64,000 bases of DNA from Microbacterium jejuense (GTDB lineage Bacteria; Actinomycetota; Actinomycetes; Actinomycetales; Microbacteriaceae): positions 310,001 to 374,000 of the forward strand of contig NZ_JAEUAW010000002.1 in NCBI RefSeq assembly GCF_019511665.1. The letters run 5' to 3'. The notes under the pieces are model-generated. The model saw only the letters and a program-made list of their open reading frames with translations. It was not told where the DNA came from and did not search any database. Below, in pieces: positions 60,108-64,000 of this stretch. Position numbers and translations under genes: made by a program. How positions within the stretch are numbered: position 1 is the first letter of the stretch; every line of letters begins with the position of its first letter.

Positions 60108-61167
60108 TCCGAGCCCGCGGCGCGCGCCGGAGCGGTACGAGCCGGTCACCGCGCGCCTCGGACCGTCGCCGCAGGCCCGCGCGCTGCTGTGGCTGCTCAT
60201 CGGCCTCGCCGTCGTCGCCGGCCTGTTCCTGATCGACTGGCTCGCGCCGACGCTGTTCCCGGCATCCCTCCCCACCCGCGCGCAGGACGGCCTGACCCTC
60301 GCGATCAGCGTGCTCATCGAGTCGCTGCCGTTCGTGGCGCTGGGCGTGGTGCTGTCGATCGTCGTGCAGGTGTGGGTGCCGCCCGGCGTCATCGAGCGAT
60401 GGATGCCGCGACGCGCGTGGGCCCGTCGCGCGGTGCTGTCGCTCCTCGGCATGATCGTGCCGGTGTGCGAGTGCGGCAACGTGCCGTTCGCGCGCGGCCT
60501 GCTCATGCGCGGCTTCTCGGTTCCCGAGACGCTGACGTTCCTCATCGCGGCGCCGATCGTGAACCCCATCGTCATCATCACGACGCACCAGGCCTTCGGG
60601 TTCAGCGACGGCATCCTGGTCGCCCGCATCCTCGGCGGGTACGCGATCGCCAACCTCATCGGGTGGCTCTACTCGCGGCATCCGTCGCCCGACGCACTGC
60701 TGACCGACCGCTTCCGCGACACGTGCGCCCTTCGGCAGGCTCAGGAACCGGCAATCGGACCGGGCGGCAAGTGGCGGCGCACGATCGCGCAGTTCGTCGT
60801 CGAGCTGCGCGCCGTCATGCCCGCCCTCATCATCGGCTCGGCGCTCGCCGGAGCGGTGCAGGTGCTCATCCCGCGCGAGGCGCTCCTGGCCATCGGCTCG
60901 AACCCCGCGCTGTCGATCGTCGCGATGATGCTGCTCGCGATGGTGGTCTCGATCTGCTCGAACGTCGACGCGTTCTTCGCGCTGTCGTTCGCGTCGACCT
61001 TCACGCCGGGGTCGATCGTCGCCTTCCTGCTGGTCGGACCGCTCGTGGACGTGAAGATGCTGGCGCTGCTGCGCACCACCTTCACGTGGCGCACCCTCGG
61101 GGGCATCGTCGCGGTCGTCGTGCTGTCGGCCTTCGCGATCGGAGCGGCGGTGAACCTCCTTGCGTAG
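60094..61167 (+). CDS. DUF318-family permease (ArsP/YcgR-like)
   Basis: This 357-residue protein has about eight to ten helices in two halves. The first half holds VIERWMPRRAWARRAVL and VPVCECGNVPFARGLLMRGF, the second SICSNVDAFFALSFA and GPLVDVKML, the family signature of PF03773 permeases. Residues at about 212-218 (Leu-Arg-Gln-Ala-Gln-Glu) come from a short repeat. GTG 60094 overlaps zur by 14 bases. DUF318/TIGR03943 pairs occur near zinc genes, so a zinc-accessory role is inferred. Confidence 0.85.
   Translation: MTRTDPSPRRAPERYEPVTARLGPSPQARALLWLLIGLAVVAGLFLIDWLAPTLFPASLPTRAQDGLTLAISVLIESLPFVALGVVLSIVVQVWVPPGVIERWMPRRAWARRAVLSLLGMIVPVCECGNVPFARGLLMRGFSVPETLTFLIAAPIVNPIVIITTHQAFGFSDGILVARILGGYAIANLIGWLYSRHPSPDALLTDRFRDTCALRQAQEPAIGPGGKWRRTIAQFVVELRAVMPALIIGSALAGAVQVLIPREALLAIGSNPALSIVAMMLLAMVVSICSNVDAFFALSFASTFTPGSIVAFLLVGPLVDVKMLALLRTTFTWRTLGGIVAVVVLSAFAIGAAVNLLA
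60728..60749. repeat. Short CTTCGGCAGGCTCAGGAAC repeat inside the permease gene
   Basis: The 22-base sequence encodes the cytoplasmic loop of the permease. From memory, near-identical CCTTCGACAGGCTCAGG-type repeats are common between genes in Microbacteriaceae. Here one lies in frame in a coding region. Confidence 0.4.
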
Positions 61168-62068
61168 GTCGGGATACATCGGCACGCGGTGGCTGGGCGT
61201 CGGCCTGGCCGCGGTGCTCGCCGTCGTGACCCTCGGGCTGGCCGTGACCGGCCGGCTGGGGCTGTACATCAACCCCGACTCGGCCTGGTTCGCGGTGTCG
61301 ATGTCGGTCTTCCTGCTGCTCGGAGCCGTCGCGTCGTTCGCCCTGCCGCTCGGCGCCGAGGCGGACCACGGCCACGACCACGGCGGCCACCACGGCGACA
61401 CCGGATCCCGGTCGTCGAGCGAGCGGGGGTCGAGCGAGACGAGACGCCCCGTGCGCACGGACAGCCTCGTGCCGGACCGCGTCTCATCTGCGGGCGTCCG
61501 AGCGCCCTCCGCTCAGCGAGCGGGGGCTGAGCACGCCCACGACCACGAGCACGACCACCCGCGCCACCCGCTCGCGTTCGCGGCGACGGTGGCGGGCGGG
61601 GTCGCGGCGTCGGGCGTCGTGGTGCTGACGCTCGTGCTGCCGCCCGCGTCGCTGAGCGCCGAGCTCGCGATGTCGCGCGACGTGGGGGCGACGCCGCTGT
61701 TCGGCGGCGCCGACACCATCCAGCTGGCCTCGACCGGCGACACGTCCGCGTTCGGCGTCGGCGAATGGGCCACCGCCTTCGCGACGGCCACCAACCCCGA
61801 CGCGTTCGACGGCGATCCGGTGCAGCTCACCGGATTCGTCACGCCAGGAGCCGACGGAGGCTTCGACCTCACGCGGCTCGTGATCACCCACTGCGTCATC
61901 GACGCGCAGCCGGCGAGCCTGCCGGTGGTCGCCGCGTCGGATGTGCCCGACACCGGCCAGTGGGTCACCATCACCGGCACGGTGCGCTCGTCGTCCGACG
62001 GCCGGCTCGTGGTCGACGCCGCGCAGGTGGACGAGATCGCGGAGCCCGAGGACCCGTATGAGTACTGA
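61160..62068 (+). CDS. TIGR03943-family protein with repeat-derived insertion
   Basis: This 302-residue protein has two N-terminal helices, a His/Asp-rich segment (DHGHDHGGHHGD, about 69-80), a second one (HAHDHEHDHPRH, about 125-136), another helix and an outside OB-like domain with ITHCVIDAQPASLPV, the family core. Between the His segments lie 38 residues encoded by the dispersed repeat (61411-61524). The start is TTG 61160, overlapping the permease gene by 8 bases. Family members pair with DUF318 permeases and are thought to be zinc chaperones. Confidence 0.85.
   Translation: MRRSGYIGTRWLGVGLAAVLAVVTLGLAVTGRLGLYINPDSAWFAVSMSVFLLLGAVASFALPLGAEADHGHDHGGHHGDTGSRSSSERGSSETRRPVRTDSLVPDRVSSAGVRAPSAQRAGAEHAHDHEHDHPRHPLAFAATVAGGVAASGVVVLTLVLPPASLSAELAMSRDVGATPLFGGADTIQLASTGDTSAFGVGEWATAFATATNPDAFDGDPVQLTGFVTPGADGGFDLTRLVITHCVIDAQPASLPVVAASDVPDTGQWVTITGTVRSSSDGRLVVDAAQVDEIAEPEDPYEY
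61411..61524 (-). repeat. Inverted copy of the 21-kb repeat inside a coding sequence
   Basis: Read on the minus strand, CGCTCGCTGAGCGGAG, GACGCGGTCCGGCACGAGG and GGGGCGTCTCGTCTCGCTCG match in order the array at 21.3-21.8 kb. Its 114 bases are a multiple of three, so the reading frame stays open. Confidence 0.8.
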
Positions 62069-63479
62069 GCAGCCGACGCGTCGCGCCCGCGCGCAGCGTC
62101 GGCGCGGTCGCACGTTCGCCGCGAGCTTCGGGATCGTGCTGGGCGTCCTCGTCGTGCTGGGGCTCGGCGGCGCCGCCGCCAGCGTCGCCCAGGGTCCTCG
62201 TGTGACGGACGTCTTCGTCGATCCCGCGGCGGCGGCCGCGGCATCCGGATCCCGTCTCATCGTCACCACCACGCAGTCGCTCGCCGACGTCGATCCGTCG
62301 CAGGTGACGGTGAGCCCCGAGACTCCGTTCCAGGTCGACACGTCGGGACGCAGCGTCGGCGTGAGGTTCACCCTGCCGCTGTGGGACGACACCGAGTACA
62401 CGGTGAAGATCGCCGGCGTCGCGTCGCTCGGCGGCGGCCCGACCGCGACGCTCACCGAGACGTTCCGCACGCCGAAGGCCCAGGTGTACCTGCTGCAGCG
62501 CGGCGCGGACGGCGGCGACCTCATCTACCGCACCGACCTCAGCGGGCAGGAGGCCGTACCCGTCTTCCGGCACGACCACATCGAGGACTTCCGGGCCACG
62601 GCCTCGCATCTCGTCGTGTCGGTGCGCACCGATGACGACGAGGCGGGGCTCATCGTCACCGACCTCGACGGCAAGGATCAGCACGAGCTCCCCCTGCCCG
62701 GCGACGGGTACGTGTCGAACCTGCAGAGCGCCGACCGCGGCGACCGGATCGGCTACACGTTCTCGGACGCGCAGCTGACCGCCGACTCGGGGCGCGAGAG
62801 CCGCCTGTACACCGCCTCGCTCGGCGATCCCGCCGCCGACCCCGTGCCGATCGAGGTGCAGGGTGCCGATCCGCGTGTCGCCGAGTGGCGCTTCGTGCCC
62901 GACACCGACAGCATCCTGCTGCTGTCGTTCGACGGCTCGCTGCTGCTGACGGGGTCCGGCGGCTCCGATTCGGCGACCGCCCTGGGCGTCGCCCTGGGCC
63001 TCGACGGCATCGCGCGCGGCTCGAACGAGGCCGTCGTCGACCGTGCCGATCACGCCGCGGTCATCGACCTCACCGACGCGAGCGAGCAGCAGCTGGTGGC
63101 CCCCGACCACGACCTCGGCGGCACGACGTCGGTCACGCCGCTGCCGGACGGGTCGACGATCCGCACCGCCGCGGTGCTCGATGCCGACGGCATCCCCACC
63201 GGCCGCACCTCGGTCGCCCTCGTCGCGGCGGACGGCGCGACGCGCATGCTCACCGAGATCGACGACACGGATGCCGTCCTGCAGGTGTGCGTGTCACCCA
63301 GTGCGCGCTACGCCGCGGTGCTCGTGGCGCCCGACGCCGTCACGAACGCGTACGACACGTACCAGCTGCCGCTGCCGGAGCGGCCCGAGACGCGGGTGCT
63401 CGAGATCTCGGACGGCGCGCAGGTCGTCGCGCTCAAGGGCTCGTCGATCTCGTGGTGCCAGGTGCCGCCGGCGGCGTGA
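62058..63479 (+). CDS. Membrane-anchored beta-rich protein of unknown function (zinc cluster)
   Basis: This 473-residue protein has one membrane helix at about 21-44, then an Ig-like domain (about 47-140; VDPSQVTVSPETPFQVD) and a long region with propeller-like repeats (DLIYRTDLSGQEAVPVFR, LIVTDLDGKDQHELPLPG). I do not recognise a catalytic motif. The bulk should lie outside the membrane. It overlaps the TIGR03943 gene by 11 bases and has GAGGA before ATG 62058, so it belongs to the zur-permease unit and may act in metal handling. Confidence 0.75.
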   Translation: MSTEQPTRRARAQRRRGRTFAASFGIVLGVLVVLGLGGAAASVAQGPRVTDVFVDPAAAAAASGSRLIVTTTQSLADVDPSQVTVSPETPFQVDTSGRSVGVRFTLPLWDDTEYTVKIAGVASLGGGPTATLTETFRTPKAQVYLLQRGADGGDLIYRTDLSGQEAVPVFRHDHIEDFRATASHLVVSVRTDDDEAGLIVTDLDGKDQHELPLPGDGYVSNLQSADRGDRIGYTFSDAQLTADSGRESRLYTASLGDPAADPVPIEVQGADPRVAEWRFVPDTDSILLLSFDGSLLLTGSGGSDSATALGVALGLDGIARGSNEAVVDRADHAAVIDLTDASEQQLVAPDHDLGGTTSVTPLPDGSTIRTAAVLDADGIPTGRTSVALVAADGATRMLTEIDDTDAVLQVCVSPSARYAAVLVAPDAVTNAYDTYQLPLPERPETRVLEISDGAQVVALKGSSISWCQVPPAA

Positions 63480-63514
63480 CCCGGGGTTCAGGCCTGCGTG
63501 TCGGGGCGGCGACG

Positions 63515-63520
63515 TAGACT
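63515..63520 (+). promoter_or_regulatory. Leaderless-type -10 element (TAGACT)
   Basis: TAGACT is followed by six bases and the ATG at 63527. Confidence 0.55.
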
Positions 63521-63526
63521 CGCGCC

Positions 63527-64000
63527 ATGGTGCAGGAGAGGTGGCGGGCGGCGACGCGTGCCGACCTCGAGGGACTCGCGTCAGAGGTCGCGCCCCGGCT
63601 GCTCGGCGCGCGCCTGACGACCGTGGTCGGCGGCGAGACGGTGGCCGTGCGGATCACCGAGGTCGAGGCGTACCACGGACGCGGCACCGGCCCGGTGCCC
63701 GACCCCGGCTCGCACGCACGCATGGGCCCGACGGCGCGCAACGCCACGATGTGGGGCGAACCCGGTCACCTGTACGTCTACCTCAGCCACGGCATCCACT
63801 CATGCGTCAACGTCGTGAGCGGGCCCGAGGGGGTCGCCGGCGGCTGTCTGCTGCGCGCCGGCGAGGTGATCGAAGGAGTGGATGCCGCCTTCCGGCGCCG
63901 CCCGGCTGCCCGGTCGGTGCGCGACCTCGCCCGCGGACCCGGGCGATTCGGCGACGCCATCGGCTTGCGGCATCCGGTCCACGACGGCATCGACGCCGTC
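63527..64000 (+). CDS. 3-methyladenine DNA glycosylase (AAG/MPG type), cut by window end
   Basis: The first 158 residues are present. The enzyme removes alkylated bases from DNA. Seen are VRITEVEAYHG (catalytic Glu), DPGSHARMGPTARNATMWGE, PGHLYVYLSHGIHSCVNVVS and GGCLLRAGEVIEG, all in family order. The usual Tyr in the YVYxxYG segment is replaced (LSHG), a small difference near the base-flipping site. It is probably leaderless and separate from the zinc unit. Confidence 0.9.
   Translation, partial: MVQERWRAATRADLEGLASEVAPRLLGARLTTVVGGETVAVRITEVEAYHGRGTGPVPDPGSHARMGPTARNATMWGEPGHLYVYLSHGIHSCVNVVSGPEGVAGGCLLRAGEVIEGVDAAFRRRPAARSVRDLARGPGRFGDAIGLRHPVHDGIDAV

Overview
The window is chromosomal DNA of a high-G+C actinobacterium, most likely a Microbacteriaceae member close to Microbacterium. 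The pointers are roughly 70% G+C, frequent GTG starts, 4-nt GTGA/ATGA gene overlaps, a DUF222/HNH protein, an actinobacterial-type Zur box (TGAGAACGATTCTCA), an E1alpha/E1beta/E2 ketoacid dehydrogenase operon and many leaderless promoters. I see no rRNA, tRNA, CRISPR array, complete insertion sequence or prophage. The placement is inferred from gene content alone, not from a marker gene.

Layout. 0.1-5.6 kb: a DHFR-like reductase, a quinone-oxidoreductase-like dehydrogenase, a class A penicillin-binding protein and an amidohydrolase. 5.6-11.6 kb: four regulators (LysR, GntR/FCD, GlxA-type AraC) and transporters (EamA, fosmidomycin-type MFS), with an UlaG-like metallohydrolase. 11.7-17.3 kb: a DUF222-HNH protein, a deoxyribosyltransferase-like protein, then a MmyB-type regulator divergent from a Bcr/CflA exporter, zinc alcohol dehydrogenase and cupin. 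17.5-21.3 kb: a YtcJ-like amidohydrolase and NCS1 permease, translationally coupled and divergent from a TetR regulator with two CTATTGG dyads between them. 21.3-21.8 kb: an intergenic repeat array. 21.8-29.8 kb: an alpha/alpha-toroid protein, MATE exporter, Imm5-like orphan, pyruvate oxidase, an ArsR-CDF metal-efflux pair and an S33 peptidase. 29.8-36.7 kb: two DUF1254 proteins, an acetylxylan-esterase-like hydrolase, a secreted phytase-like/GDPD fusion and a small TOPRIM protein. 36.7-43.6 kb: MerR/GyrI, CsbD, DJ-1-like, LysR, hydrolase, a PLP decarboxylase and small membrane proteins. 43.7-44.0 kb: a nested tandem repeat. 44.0-51.2 kb: purB, a low-molecular-weight phosphatase, an ExeM/NucH-like nuclease, a WXG100-like/hydrolase pair and a 4-TM membrane protein. 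51.4-56.2 kb: hisC and the dehydrogenase operon. 56.2-64 kb: a zinc-homeostasis cluster (znuACB, zur, DUF318 permease, TIGR03943 protein, an unknown beta-rich protein) and the start of a 3-methyladenine DNA glycosylase gene.

How the genes work together. Most units are a regulator facing the exporter or enzymes it probably controls. The best-defined circuit is zinc: a Zur box covers the -35 of znuA, zur is in the same cluster, and the downstream permease and His-rich protein are probably zinc accessories.

The main signals not explained by genes are these: the heptamer GGATGCC/GGCATCC is strongly over-represented and also builds the hairpin terminators; a 17-bp repeat at the znuC-znuB junction creates three chained six-codon reading frames; dispersed intergenic repeats have entered two zinc-cluster coding sequences in frame; a 40/96-bp nested repeat lies before purB; and TANNNT-N6-start leaderless promoters are very common.
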